Origin: Flavobacterium sp. J49
Lineage (GTDB): Bacteria; Bacteroidota; Bacteroidia; Flavobacteriales; Flavobacteriaceae
Direction: 5' to 3'
DNA: 64,000 bases
Assembly: GCF_011742145.1 (NCBI RefSeq)
Contig: NZ_JAAQQU010000104.1
Coordinates: forward strand, 329,938-393,937
In this document: piece by piece, positions 7,867 through 17,294 of the stretch
How the letters are laid out: every line of letters starts with the position of its first letter
Position numbering within the stretch: position 1 is the stretch's first letter
The notes under the pieces: model-generated
Database searches by the model: none
Told to the model about the DNA's origin: nothing
Seen by the model: the letters and a program-made list of their open reading frames with translations, nothing else
Position numbers and translations under genes: made by a program

Positions 7867-10122
7867 TTAACCGTTGTTAATTTTCAACTTCATCCCCGGT
7901 TTCAAACTTTCGTTTTTGATACCGTTCCATTTTTTGATATCGGAAATGGTTACACCCGGATATTTTTTGGCAATGCTGAAAAGAGAATCCCCTTTTTTCA
8001 CGTAGTATGTTTCTACTTCTTTTCTTTCATTAGCCGCAATGCTTTCTTTTTTAGAAGATTTTGTGTCATTGATGGCCACTTCTTTTTTCGAAACTATCAA
8101 GGTTTGACCCAGTTTTACATTGTTGTCCTCCAATTCGTTCCACTCTTTGATTTCGGCCAAACTAACATTGTATTTTTTGGCTATTGAACTTAAATATTCT
8201 CCTTTTCTAACTTTGTGTTCAACAATTTTAGTTTCGGTTTTTGGTTCTTCATCAACAACTGTTTCTTCTTTATTCACTAGGGCTAATTTAGATCCTGACT
8301 GAACATTCAAATCATTCAAATTGTTCCATTTTTTTAAGTCCTCTAAACTAACATTGAATTTTTTAGCAATGCTGAATAAGTTATCTCCTCTTTGCACTTC
8401 GTAGTAATCACTAGGATTTTCGTTAGCGTCAACATTATTGTCATTTGATGCTACAGCGGTTTCTGCTTTATGGTCAACGATTGCTTTATCCGCTTTCACT
8501 TCTCTTCTAACTGTCGTTACAACTCTTTCGTTTTTAATAATTTTTAAATTGGCGCCCAAAGCGATATTGTTGCTTTTCAATTTATTCCATTTTTTAACTT
8601 CCGCTACAGAAACTCCGTATTTACCGGATATTTCACCTAAGTTATCTCCTTTTCTAACTTTGTGGTATTTCACAACGTCTTTGTAGGCAACCACTTTTTC
8701 TTCTTTGTAAATTTTATTAGAATTGGAAGTTACAACAGTAGTATCTGTCACTTTTGATGGTTTGCTTTCATTGGAAGCGATAGCAGTGTTATTATCGGCT
8801 ACATAAATTTTTAGGCTTCTGCCCAGCGGTGCTTTGCTGCTTTTTAAACGATTCCATTTTTTTAATTCTGAAACAGTAACACCATATCGGTCTGAAATCT
8901 TGCTCAGGCTTTCACCCCGTCTTACTTTGTGATACTTAATGTTACCAAAGTCAGTTGCTGCTATACTGGTTCTTTCAAAAGGTCTTTCTCTTTTGCTGAA
9001 TTCATAATCCGCGTAAGCGTAAATTTTATCCTCATTAGAAGTGAAAACCGCGATTTTATCTACCGGTAATCTTAAAAAGTGTTTTTGTCCCGAAATATAA
9101 GGCACTTCCTCTCTTTTATATGATGGATTCAAAAATTGTAATTCGGCTACTGAAACATCCAATAAATCGGCTATCTGTTTGAAAGTCAAAGCTCTTTTTA
9201 CCATAACCGTATCGGTGGCAAAATGATTGGCAATCGCTCTGTCCGGTTTGATTCCGTGTTCTTTATGGTATTCGAAAATATACATCGTTGCCAAGAAAGC
9301 AGGAACATAACCTTGCGTTTCTTTGTGCAAATAAGGTCTGATGTTCCAATAGTTTTGTTTTCCGCCCGAGCGACGAATAGCTTTAGCTACATTCCCCGGA
9401 CCGGTATTGTAAGACGCTAAAACCAAATCCCAATCGCCAAAAATAGCATACATGTTTTTCATGTATTGTGTTGCTGCATTACTGGCTTTCAAAGGATCGC
9501 TTCTTTCGTCTACATAAGTATCAACTTTTAGTCCGTATTGTTTTCCGGTTTGGTACATAAACTGCCATAAACCCGTAGCACCTACTCTGGAAACCGCTCT
9601 CGGATTCAAAGCAGATTCTACAACTGATAAATACTTAATTTCAAGTGGAATATTTTGTGCCGCTAACGACTCTTCAAACATTGGGAAATAATATTGTGAA
9701 ATCCCTATTAATCTTTCAAAAGAACGTTTTCTGTTCTTTAAAAACGATTTGATTACGTTTTCTAACCCTTGATTGTATTCGATGTTGAATGGCGATTTCT
9801 CATCCATTGCCTTGAGTCTTTCTTTCAAAAGTTCAGTGGGTAATTCATAGTCTACTTTATGATCCACATCAATATTTTTGATGTCAAAAGTCAACTCGTT
9901 ATACAAATCCAAACTCGCCAATTCCTTCATCCACATACTGTCAATACATTTGGCAATATTGTCGTGAACAAAAGAAGCTTTGATTGAATCCAAAACTTCT
10001 CTTTTGGTTAATTCTCTTTTGGGCAGTTTGGCCTGAACCGGAATCACCTTAATGGTGTCTTGGGCAAAAATTGCCGAAGAAGCCAAAAGGAGCGCTAACG
10101 TTGTGATTTTTCTAATATTCAT
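7867..10122 (-). CDS. MltD-like lytic transglycosylase with five LysM repeats
   Basis: 751 residues. Signal peptide 1-20. The soluble lytic transglycosylase domain spans about 140-290: catalytic Glu169 in VVESALNP, then GATGLWQFM (181-189) and the SYNTGPGNV block (238-245). Five LysM peptidoglycan-binding repeats follow at about 396-441, 485-530, 572-617, 633-678 and 704-748, each of the form HKVRxGxxLxxI...VKKWN, separated by Lys/Glu/Thr-rich linkers. A degenerate LysM-like stretch (FKQIADLLDVSVAELQFLNP) lies between the catalytic domain and the first good repeat. It cleaves glycan strands in the periplasm or at the outer membrane. A 26-bp perfect palindrome lies 32 bp upstream of its start. 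Confidence 0.95.
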   Translation of the reverse strand: MNIRKITTLALLLASSAIFAQDTIKVIPVQAKLPKRELTKREVLDSIKASFVHDNIAKCIDSMWMKELASLDLYNELTFDIKNIDVDHKVDYELPTELLKERLKAMDEKSPFNIEYNQGLENVIKSFLKNRKRSFERLIGISQYYFPMFEESLAAQNIPLEIKYLSVVESALNPRAVSRVGATGLWQFMYQTGKQYGLKVDTYVDERSDPLKASNAATQYMKNMYAIFGDWDLVLASYNTGPGNVAKAIRRSGGKQNYWNIRPYLHKETQGYVPAFLATMYIFEYHKEHGIKPDRAIANHFATDTVMVKRALTFKQIADLLDVSVAELQFLNPSYKREEVPYISGQKHFLRLPVDKIAVFTSNEDKIYAYADYEFSKRERPFERTSIAATDFGNIKYHKVRRGESLSKISDRYGVTVSELKKWNRLKSSKAPLGRSLKIYVADNNTAIASNESKPSKVTDTTVVTSNSNKIYKEEKVVAYKDVVKYHKVRKGDNLGEISGKYGVSVAEVKKWNKLKSNNIALGANLKIIKNERVVTTVRREVKADKAIVDHKAETAVASNDNNVDANENPSDYYEVQRGDNLFSIAKKFNVSLEDLKKWNNLNDLNVQSGSKLALVNKEETVVDEEPKTETKIVEHKVRKGEYLSSIAKKYNVSLAEIKEWNELEDNNVKLGQTLIVSKKEVAINDTKSSKKESIAANERKEVETYYVKKGDSLFSIAKKYPGVTISDIKKWNGIKNESLKPGMKLKINNG

Positions 10123-10153
10123 ATGTAATATTATAAGTGGTATTTTATTTCAG

Positions 10154-10179
10154 CGTTGTTAATGATATCATTAACAACG
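10154..10179. promoter_or_regulatory. 26-bp perfect palindrome (possible operator)
   Basis: The half-site CGTTGTTAATGAT is followed directly by its exact reverse complement, with no spacer. It lies between pgk (ending at 10211 on the minus strand) and the transglycosylase start at 10122. No T run follows on the minus strand, so it does not look like an intrinsic terminator for pgk. Its position fits a dimeric regulator site controlling the transglycosylase. Which protein binds is unknown. Confidence 0.5.
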
Positions 10180-10210
10180 TAATTTGTTGTCTTTTATTGT
10201 GTTGCAAATG

Positions 10211-11398
10211 TTAATTTAAAATGGCTGCAATTCCGGGTAAAACTTTTCCTTCTAACATTTCCAACATAGCGCCGCCGCCGGTGGAAACATAACTCATTTT
10301 GTCTTCTAGGCCAAACTGTTTTACCGCTGCAACTGAATCTCCTCCTCCTACGAGTGAAAAAGCGCCGTTTGCTGTTGATTCAGCGATATAATTTCCTAAT
10401 GTAATGGTTCCTTTGGCAAAATTTTCCATTTCAAAAACACCTAATGGTCCGTTCCAAAGAATAGTTTTGGATTCCATAATCACTTGCTTGAAATTTTCTA
10501 ACGATTTTGGACCGGCGTCTAAACCTTGCCATCCGTCAGGAATTTCGCGAACGTCAACTACTTGAGTATTGGCATCATTAGAAAACGCATCAGCTGCAAT
10601 CACATCCACCGGAATATGTATCTGAACATTTTTTTCTTTGGCCAAACGCAAAATTTCTAAGGCCAAATCTTGTTTGTCATCTTCACAAATCGAATCTCCG
10701 ATATTTCCACCCAAGGCTTTCACAAAAGTAAACGTCATTCCGCCGCCGATTATCATGTGGTCTACTTTGTCTAAAATATTTTCAATCACCGTAATTTTAG
10801 AAGACACTTTCGAACCTCCAAGTACTGCGGTTACCGGTTTTACTGAATTATTCAACACGCGGTTTAAACTGTCTATTTCTTTGGCCAAAAGCGTTCCAAA
10901 ACATTTATGGGTTGGGAAAAACTTTGCTATAATCGTGGTTGATGCGTGCGCTCTGTGTGCTGTCCCGAAAGCATCATTCACATAAATATCGCCTAATGAA
11001 GCTAATTCTTTGGCAAAATTTTCATCTCCTGATTCTTCTTCGGCATAAAAACGAAGGTTTTCTAACAGTAAAACTTCGCCAGGCTTTAAATTTTTCGCTG
11101 CATTTTGAGCCATTTCACCTCTGCAATCTTCCGCAAAAAGAACCTTAACGCCTAAAACTTCTGATGTTTTTGCTACAATATGTCTTAATGAATATTGGTC
11201 TTGTTTTCCTTTGGGTCTTCCTAAATGTGACATCAAAATTACACTTCCTCCATCGGCTAAAATCTTATCTATAGTTGGCTTTGCGGCTTCAATTCGGTTA
11301 GCATCGGTAACCTTAAAATTCTCGTCTAACGGCACATTAAAATCAACTCTGATTATCGCTTTTTGGGCATGGAAATTAAAATCTTGAAGTGTTTTCAT
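10211..11398 (-). CDS. pgk: Phosphoglycerate kinase
   Basis: 395 residues, full length. It transfers the acyl phosphate of 1,3-bisphosphoglycerate to ADP in glycolysis, in the cytosol. Family blocks are all present: RVDFNVPLD near the N-terminus, SHLGRPKGK, the [14 protein letters not shown] substrate loop, [10 protein letters not shown] in the middle, and GGGDSVAAV with the C-terminal [11 protein letters not shown] that bind nucleotide. It reads away from holB; a good promoter box lies at 11427-11434. It is not clustered with gap or other glycolytic genes here. Confidence 0.98.
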   Translation of the reverse strand: MKTLQDFNFHAQKAIIRVDFNVPLDENFKVTDANRIEAAKPTIDKILADGGSVILMSHLGRPKGKQDQYSLRHIVAKTSEVLGVKVLFAEDCRGEMAQNAAKNLKPGEVLLLENLRFYAEEESGDENFAKELASLGDIYVNDAFGTAHRAHASTTIIAKFFPTHKCFGTLLAKEIDSLNRVLNNSVKPVTAVLGGSKVSSKITVIENILDKVDHMIIGGGMTFTFVKALGGNIGDSICEDDKQDLALEILRLAKEKNVQIHIPVDVIAADAFSNDANTQVVDVREIPDGWQGLDAGPKSLENFKQVIMESKTILWNGPLGVFEMENFAKGTITLGNYIAESTANGAFSLVGGGDSVAAVKQFGLEDKMSYVSTGGGAMLEMLEGKVLPGIAAILN

Positions 11399-11426
11399 CT
11401 AAAATTTAAGTGGTTATGATTCCTTG

Positions 11427-11434
11427 CAAATATA
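11427..11434 (-). promoter_or_regulatory. Promoter -7 box for pgk
   Basis: Read on the minus strand this is TATATTTG, an exact match to the Bacteroidota TAnnTTTG element, 29 bp upstream of the pgk start. No clear -33 TTTG is visible at the usual distance. Confidence 0.6.
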
Positions 11435-11609
11435 ATAAAATTTAATTTCATCGGTTAATTTTGTGCTTTTGTCGATGATTTTTAAGAAAAAATTAAGGCG
11501 TAAGCTATTTATTTTCAAATGGATAGTAAATAATTGTCTTTAACCTTACAGATTAGTAATGGTGTAAAATTTGAATTTGTTCCATGTTGATTGCTTTTCT
11601 TTTAGCCAA

Positions 11610-11631
11610 ATATTTGCTCTATATTTGCTCT
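11610..11631 (+). repeat. 11-bp tandem duplication with promoter box abutting the holB start
   Basis: ATATTTGCTCT occurs twice head to tail, ending one base before the holB ATG at 11632. The second copy, with the preceding T, gives a perfect TATATTTG box at 11620-11627. If that box is used, the transcript would begin close to the start codon and be nearly leaderless; the first copy offers a shifted alternative (ATATTTG without the leading T). Confidence 0.6.
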
Positions 11632-12780
11632 ATGCAGTTTTCAGAAATACTCGGTCAGGATTACCTGAAAAAACACCTCGTTACCAGTGCTGTATCGGGA
11701 AGGATTCCACATGCTCAGTTGTTTGTTGGTCCGGAAGGCAGCGGAACTTTGGCCATGGCCATTGCTTATGCCCAATTTGTTCTGTGCAATAATACTGGCG
11801 CAGAAAACACCGGCGGAAATGAAAGTTGTAATTTGAAATTTCATTCGCTTTCCCATCCTGATTTGCATTTTATTTACCCTAATGTGGCCAACGAGGAGGT
11901 AAAATCAAAACCTAAAAGTGCTGACTTTATCAACGATTGGCGAGAGTTTGTCTTAAAAAATCCCTACGGAAGTTTATTTGACTGGTACAAACATTTAGGG
12001 GTTGAAAAAAAACAGGGAATGATTCGTGTGGAAGATGCACAAGACATCCTAAAATCATTGGCCTTAAAATCTTATGAAGGCGGTTATAAAATTATGATTG
12101 TTTGGATGGTGGAAAAAATGAATCTTGAAGCGTCTAATAAGCTTTTAAAGCTTTTGGAAGAACCACCGGAAAAAACACTGTTCATCCTGATTTCGGAGAA
12201 TGAAGAAGAAATCATTCAAACCATTCGTTCGCGTTGTCAATCCTTGCATTTTGGGGCTTTACCGGAAGCTGTAATCGTCAAAGCCATGAGAGAACGGTTT
12301 TTTTTAGATGAATCTTCAGCCCTAAAAGTAGCGCATCTTTCTCAAGGAAATTACAACAAAGCCATCCATATTTTAAACAATGACAATAAGGATTTCCCTT
12401 TTGAAGAATGGTTTGTAGGTTGGGTCAGAGCTGCTTTCAGAGCCAAAGGAAATGCTGCGGCCATTCACGACTTGATCTCTTGGAGTGAGGAAGTGGCCGG
12501 CATCGGGAGAGAAGGTCAAAAACAGTTTTTGGCTTACTGTATTGATATGTTCCGTCAGGCACTATTGTTAAACTATCAGGCCGAAAAGTTAGTGTATTTA
12601 GATCCTGAAGTTGAAGGTTTTAAATTGGAAAAGTTTGCTCCTTTTGTGACCGGAAACAACATTAATGAAATTTTTAAGGAACTGTCGGATGCTTCTTATC
12701 ACATTGAACGAAATGGCAATGCCAAAATCATATTGACTGATTTATCAATAAAATTAACGCGATTAATCCATAATAATTAA
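11632..12780 (+). CDS. holB: DNA polymerase III subunit delta' (clamp loader)
   Basis: 382 residues from the ATG at 11632 (MQFSEILGQDYLKKHL); the in-frame ATG at 11584 lies upstream of the promoter-like repeat and adds a non-homologous hydrophobic leader. AAA+ fold: the P-loop is degenerate (GPEGSGTLA, no GKT lysine), as expected of the non-hydrolysing delta' subunit. The segment KIMIVWMVEKMNLEASNKLLKLLEEPPE is the Walker B and sensor region of the family, followed by TIRSRCQSLHF (SRC motif). The zinc-binding Cys cluster of delta' is reduced to two Cys (FVLC...NESC). Works in loading the sliding clamp. A DoxX gene follows 4 bp later. Confidence 0.93.
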   Translation: MQFSEILGQDYLKKHLVTSAVSGRIPHAQLFVGPEGSGTLAMAIAYAQFVLCNNTGAENTGGNESCNLKFHSLSHPDLHFIYPNVANEEVKSKPKSADFINDWREFVLKNPYGSLFDWYKHLGVEKKQGMIRVEDAQDILKSLALKSYEGGYKIMIVWMVEKMNLEASNKLLKLLEEPPEKTLFILISENEEEIIQTIRSRCQSLHFGALPEAVIVKAMRERFFLDESSALKVAHLSQGNYNKAIHILNNDNKDFPFEEWFVGWVRAAFRAKGNAAAIHDLISWSEEVAGIGREGQKQFLAYCIDMFRQALLLNYQAEKLVYLDPEVEGFKLEKFAPFVTGNNINEIFKELSDASYHIERNGNAKIILTDLSIKLTRLIHNN

Positions 12781-12784
12781 ACCT

Positions 12785-13168
12785 ATGAACAATACTGCTT
12801 CTATCTTAGTTTTGCTTTTTTTAGCGGTTACTTTTGTACAATCTGCTTATGATAAAGTCTTTGAATGGAAAGGAAATGTGGAGTGGCTTAAAGGTCATTT
12901 TGCCCAAACCATTTTAAAAAATTATGTCCCTTTGGCACTGTTTATTATCTTAGCGTTAGAACTAATCACCGGGATTTTCACCCTTGTTGGCTGTGTAGAA
13001 TTAATGGTCAATGGCGGAAAAACGTATGGTAAATACGGTGCTATTTTTTCATCTGTAACATTGATATTATTGTTGTTAGGGCAACGATTAGCCAAAGATT
13101 ATGATGGTGCCAGAACGATTGCGATTTATTTTGTGCCTTCTGTTTTAGCTGTTTGGTGGTTAAGTTAA
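12785..13168 (+). CDS. DoxX family membrane protein
   Basis: 127 residues with four predicted membrane helices (about 5-22, 47-68, 80-97, 108-126). The pattern matches short DoxX-family proteins: an N-terminal FVQSAYDKVFEWKGN segment after the first helix, a conserved acidic LELITGIF in the second, and a short C-terminal helix. Molecular function of this subfamily is not established. It starts 4 bp after holB, suggesting co-transcription, and its last 9 bp overlap the convergent helicase gene. Confidence 0.85.
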   Translation: MNNTASILVLLFLAVTFVQSAYDKVFEWKGNVEWLKGHFAQTILKNYVPLALFIILALELITGIFTLVGCVELMVNGGKTYGKYGAIFSSVTLILLLLGQRLAKDYDGARTIAIYFVPSVLAVWWLS

Positions 13169-15433
13169 ACCACTTCTTTTGGCTGCTTGGAACATTTTTA
13201 ATTCATCCCAAGTAAATTGATCACCATATTGTTCTTTCAAACCGCTCAAAGATTCTTCATTATATCCTTTGAACGCTTTGGATAATTCGGCTAATTTATC
13301 TTCCGGTAAAACATCGTGAATGGAAATGATTTCCGTTTCAATCAGTTTGGCCAAATGACTGCCAATCGTTTGAGGGGTTAACTTTCTGATGGTGGCAATT
13401 TCCTTGATGGAGTTTTTTTGCAACCACAATTCATAAGTTTCTTGAACCGTTGATTTTTTGGGTTCTTTAGTTTTTTTCTTTTTGGTATATCTTTCAATAT
13501 CGTCTTCGTCTTCCACAAGCGTGACATTGAGGTTCTTGAATTCTTGTTTTATGGTTTCCAATTTGTTAACCCTGTAATTTCGAATCTCGTCTGAAGACAA
13601 TTTTTCCTTTGAAATGGTTTCGCCTCTCAGTATGGTTTCTATTAATAATTTGGCTTTCATCAACCGCAAAACGGCTTTGATTTGGAGTTCTTCCAGTGCC
13701 AATAATTCTTCATAATAGGCTTTTGCTTTTTTGAGGCGTTGCACTTCTTCCAATTTCCAAAGAATTTCGGAAACCAAGTTGTCCATTGGCGGCAAAAAGT
13801 AGCTGAATGCGGCTTGAAATCTTTCGTTTATGAATTGAAAATCAAGTTCATCCGCAAATAATTTATTTAATTGAGAAATGAATTTTTTTGACGGATCAAT
13901 TAGTTTTTCTATTTCTTCGGATTGTTTTTTGGCCCAAATAGCCTGTTTGGATTTTGCCGAAACGGTTGAGGCTTCATTATAACTGAATTGATGATTGCGC
14001 CATTCTTGCGCCAAGTCATTCCAATCAAAACTATTACTCAAATATTGGTGAATAAAAGCTTTGGTTTCCTGTTGCAAAGTGGTTTGAAGCATTGCTTTGG
14101 TGGCTTTATTCAACGAATAATCCATGACATCTTGATCATTTGAAATGCCATTCATTTGCAACGGTGAAAGCAAAATCAAGCCGTTTAACGAACGCAAACG
14201 CGAAAGTGCTACATAAGCTTGTCCCGGAAGAAAAACTTGTGATACATCGAGCGCAGCTTTGTCGAAAGTTAACCCTTGGCTTTTGTGAACCGTAATCGCC
14301 CAAGCCAATTTGATAGGATAATGGACAAACGTTCCCAAAACCTCTTCGTCTATTTCTTTGGTGTTTTCGTTTACGGTGTATCGGATGTTTTCCCATTCAT
14401 ATTTTTCAACTTCAATGGTTTTATTTTCATCTGGGAAATGAACAAGGATTTCTCTCTCGGAAAGCGATTTGATAATGCCCATTTTTCCGTTAAAGAATTT
14501 TTTCTCAAAGGACAAATCATTTTTAATGAACATGATTTGGGCGCCAATTTTCAATTCCAACTCTTGTTCCAAAGGGTAAATTTTATCCGGAAAGTCGCCT
14601 GTAATTTCAGCTTTATAACTTCTAGAATTTCCTTCTAAATCTATAAGCGATTGTGAATTAATATTGTCGGCTTTGGCATTATGCGTGGTTAAAATGATAT
14701 AACCTTTATTGGTTTTCAAATCAAAATCAGGTTTTACAAATTGATTTAAAATTTGAATGTCATCCTTGGTAATCTTATTGTTTCGAAGATTATTTAAAAC
14801 CGAAATAAAAGTGTCATCGGTTTGACGGAAAATGGTAGATAATTCAATATATAGCGGTGGGTTTTTTTCGATGACATGCGCGTGAAAAAAGAATTTTCCT
14901 TTGTAATAATTACGTAACGTTCGCCATTCTTCATCTCTGATTACCGGAGGTAATTGTAGCAAATCACCAATAAATAAAACTTGAATTCCTCCAAACGAAC
15001 GATTGCTTTTCCTAACGGTCTGCATCATAAAATCCATCGCGTCTAATAAATCGGCGCGCAACATACTGACTTCATCAATAATCAGCAATTCCATATTTCG
15101 GATAACCGATTTCTTTAAACCACTCATTTTAAAGTGTCTGCGTAAAGTTAATCGGCTTTCAAACTTGGAATTTTCAGTAAATTGAGGCGCTGAATTATCG
15201 GGTAAAAATCCGCCAAAAGGCAATTGAAACATAGAATGAATCGTAACACCACCGGCATTTAAGGCCGCAATTCCTGTTGGTGCCACAACAACTGTGTTTT
15301 TATGTGTCGTTTTGATTATTTCTTTGAGCAATGTAGTCTTGCCCGTTCCTGCTTTTCCGGTTAAAAAAACAGATCGGTTGGTTTGGTTGATGAATTGCAA
15401 AACAAAATTTGCCTCGGCTGTTACTGATTTCAT
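13160..15433 (-). CDS. Pif1/RecD2-like DNA helicase with C-terminal helix-turn-helix domain
   Basis: 757 residues. Superfamily 1B helicase core: Walker A GKAGTGKTT at 26-34, APTGIAALNAGG (motif Ia), IIDEVSML (Walker B), the motif III GDLLQLPP, IFRQTDD (motif IV), and the C-terminal WAITVHKSQGLTFDKA plus YVALSRLRSL (motifs V and VI) that define Pif1/RecD2 enzymes. A long charged region follows, then a winged-helix-like HTH (about 660-740, YELWLQKNSIKEIATIRKLT). The HTH resembles the HTH_40 domain found at helicase C-termini. Likely role: unwinding 5'-overhang or G-rich DNA during replication or repair. It overlaps the end of the DoxX gene tail to tail by 9 bp. Confidence 0.9.
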   Translation of the reverse strand: MKSVTAEANFVLQFINQTNRSVFLTGKAGTGKTTLLKEIIKTTHKNTVVVAPTGIAALNAGGVTIHSMFQLPFGGFLPDNSAPQFTENSKFESRLTLRRHFKMSGLKKSVIRNMELLIIDEVSMLRADLLDAMDFMMQTVRKSNRSFGGIQVLFIGDLLQLPPVIRDEEWRTLRNYYKGKFFFHAHVIEKNPPLYIELSTIFRQTDDTFISVLNNLRNNKITKDDIQILNQFVKPDFDLKTNKGYIILTTHNAKADNINSQSLIDLEGNSRSYKAEITGDFPDKIYPLEQELELKIGAQIMFIKNDLSFEKKFFNGKMGIIKSLSEREILVHFPDENKTIEVEKYEWENIRYTVNENTKEIDEEVLGTFVHYPIKLAWAITVHKSQGLTFDKAALDVSQVFLPGQAYVALSRLRSLNGLILLSPLQMNGISNDQDVMDYSLNKATKAMLQTTLQQETKAFIHQYLSNSFDWNDLAQEWRNHQFSYNEASTVSAKSKQAIWAKKQSEEIEKLIDPSKKFISQLNKLFADELDFQFINERFQAAFSYFLPPMDNLVSEILWKLEEVQRLKKAKAYYEELLALEELQIKAVLRLMKAKLLIETILRGETISKEKLSSDEIRNYRVNKLETIKQEFKNLNVTLVEDEDDIERYTKKKKTKEPKKSTVQETYELWLQKNSIKEIATIRKLTPQTIGSHLAKLIETEIISIHDVLPEDKLAELSKAFKGYNEESLSGLKEQYGDQFTWDELKMFQAAKRSGLT

Positions 15434-15487
15434 GGCTTGTAAGTTTTATAAGACACAAAGTTAAAGTATTGTATTTCAATACACAAC

Positions 15488-15512
15488 AAAAAAACGCCTC
15501 AATTTTGAGGCG
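15488..15512 (-). terminator. Rho-independent terminator of the Skp-like gene
   Basis: Stem CGCCTCAA/TTGAGGCG with a 2-nt loop; read on the minus strand it is followed by seven T. It lies 30 bp past the stop of the Skp-like gene and upstream of the helicase gene, separating the two. Confidence 0.88.
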
Positions 15513-15541
15513 CTTTACAATCTTTTAAGTTGAAAAAGATA

Positions 15542-16123
15542 TTATTTCTTGTCTTCTTTTTTGGCTTCCGGTTTTTCTTCTTTCTTGTCTGAAGATTTGT
15601 ATTTGTCGTTAACCAATTTGATTATTTCTTTGGTAATATCATAACTGTCTTTAGCATACAAAATAGAGGGCGATGCATCACCGGATCCATAGATATAATC
15701 ATAGCCTTTTTCTTTACCATAGTCTTTAATTATTTTTCTGTAGTTTTTCACTAAGGAATCCATTTCAACACCGCTTTCGTCTTGTAACTGTCTTAACATG
15801 GCTTGTTGTGCATAGCTTAATTCTTGCTCTCTTTGTTGTAATTCAGCACCTTTTTGTTGCGCCCAAACTTGTCCGTTTGCCTGGGCATTTTTTTGGAAAT
15901 TGGCGGCCTCAGATTTGAAGCGATTAACCTCTACTTCCAATTGGCTTCCCATTACTTTGGATTTATCTTTGTATTTCTCACCGATATCTTTAGCCTCGGT
16001 TGATTCTTCCATTAGCATAGATGTGTCAATATAAGCGGTTTTGAAATCTTTGGTTTCTGTGGTTTTATTGCATGAAATTATGGAAATGGCCAATGCAAAA
16101 AGGATAACTGTTTTCTTACTCAT
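15542..16123 (-). CDS. OmpH/Skp-family periplasmic chaperone-like lipoprotein
   Basis: 193 residues from the ATG at 16123 (MSKKTVILFALAISIISC); the longer in-frame start adds 15 polar residues before the signal. The signal ends in a lipobox-like IISC, so the protein is probably lipidated, unlike E. coli Skp. The core is a long Gln/Glu/Lys-rich helical hairpin (about 45-115) between the start AYIDTSMLMEES and the end DYIYGSGDASPSILYAKDSYDIT, the Skp/OmpH arrangement. The C-terminus is a highly charged Lys/Glu tail. Likely role: holding unfolded outer-membrane proteins in the periplasm. It is monocistronic, with its own terminator at 15488-15512. Confidence 0.9.
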   Translation of the reverse strand: MSKKTVILFALAISIISCNKTTETKDFKTAYIDTSMLMEESTEAKDIGEKYKDKSKVMGSQLEVEVNRFKSEAANFQKNAQANGQVWAQQKGAELQQREQELSYAQQAMLRQLQDESGVEMDSLVKNYRKIIKDYGKEKGYDYIYGSGDASPSILYAKDSYDITKEIIKLVNDKYKSSDKKEEKPEAKKEDKK

Positions 16124-16232
16124 GATTTTATAATTGATTTTTTGGTATTCGTGATTTTTCAATTTCATTATGATTTGATAAATTAATTTTCGATTTCAAA
16201 AGTATAAAAATAAACGGCAATAAGCTAACGAT

Positions 16233-16263
16233 AAAAAAAGGTCAATTTAATGGAATATTGACC
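16233..16263 (-). terminator. Putative terminator downstream of the methyltransferase gene
   Basis: Inverted repeat GGTCAAT/ATTGACC with a 10-nt loop, followed on the minus strand by seven T. It lies about 150 bp past the methyltransferase stop and upstream of the Skp-like gene. The rest of 16124-16415 is AT-rich and shows no gene. Confidence 0.65.
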
Positions 16264-16415
16264 CAATAAGGTTTAATTATGGTTTAAATTAAAACGATAA
16301 TCTGTTGCTATTGTTTTTGGTTTTAAATAAAGCGTTTTAAGCAAACTTCTCTTGTCCTTCTGCCAAATACACCTTTCTGTTGTTTTAAATTAAATAGCGT
16401 TCGTTTATTTGATTT

Positions 16416-17261
16416 TTATTGGTTTTTTATGATGTAAATATGTGAGGAATACTCTTTTGTTTTGTTTCCGTTCAAATTTGACTTCCAACCAACAAAAAAA
16501 GCTCTGATAAAATTCATGCGTCGTGATTTGTATTTTTCTGAAAGCAAGCTTACATAAAAGCTGTCAAATTTCATGGGTAAGACTTGAATCAATTTCATTT
16601 CTTTTTCTGCAAATAATTTTTCAATAGCCGTTTTAGAAAAATGCCAGATGTGTCTAGGAACATCAAATGCCGCCCAATACTTTCCGTAGAAATTAGCATC
16701 AAAAGATTTAAAATTGGGAACTGCTACAATTATGGTTCCTGTTGGTTTAATCAGTCTTTTTAATTCGGCCATGTATTCCTCCAAATTAGGAACGTGTTCT
16801 AAAACGTGCCACATGGTTATTACATCAAAAGAATGAGTTTCAAGTTCGGATAAGCTTTCTGCAAAATTCACTCCTTTTTGAATCGCTATTCCCTTTGCTT
16901 TTGAACTGGGTTCGACTCCTGTAATTTGCCATCCGTCATTTTTGGCCACCACCAAAAAATCTCCGGTTCCCGCACCAATGTCTAAAAGTTTTCCTTTGGG
17001 CGATTGTGCATTAATCAGTTTTAATTTGTTTTTTAGGGCTATGCCTTTAATAAAATGATAGGCTCTTTCAAACAAGGATCGCTTTCCATCGGTATGTGAA
17101 ATATAATCGTCACTTTCGTAATAGCTTGGTAGTTTTTCTAAACTTGGCTTTGGAAATGTTATTAAGATGTCATATTCGGGATTGTGGTGTAGTTCGAAAA
17201 TTTCTTTGGAAACCGAATAATCTCTAACTTTTTGAAAAAAAATATTGTTTTGAAAACTCAT
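16416..17261 (-). CDS. Class I SAM-dependent methyltransferase
   Basis: 281 residues. SAM-binding motif I is LLDIGAGTGDFL (about 92-103); motif II acidic end is GVEPSSKA; the central DVITMWHVLEHVPNLEEYM and the AVPNF block follow, typical of Methyltransf_23 enzymes acting on small molecules, lipids or quinone-like substrates. The N-terminal ~80 residues (DYSVSKEIFELHHNPEYDILITFPKP) form a domain often seen in flavobacterial relatives. Substrate is unknown. It lies downstream of mnmG on the same strand; the 79-bp gap holds a near-perfect parS site. Confidence 0.9.
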   Translation of the reverse strand: MSFQNNIFFQKVRDYSVSKEIFELHHNPEYDILITFPKPSLEKLPSYYESDDYISHTDGKRSLFERAYHFIKGIALKNKLKLINAQSPKGKLLDIGAGTGDFLVVAKNDGWQITGVEPSSKAKGIAIQKGVNFAESLSELETHSFDVITMWHVLEHVPNLEEYMAELKRLIKPTGTIIVAVPNFKSFDANFYGKYWAAFDVPRHIWHFSKTAIEKLFAEKEMKLIQVLPMKFDSFYVSLLSEKYKSRRMNFIRAFFVGWKSNLNGNKTKEYSSHIYIIKNQ

Positions 17262-17294
17262 ATAAACGCTTTATTGATAAGGCTTGACAAACTT

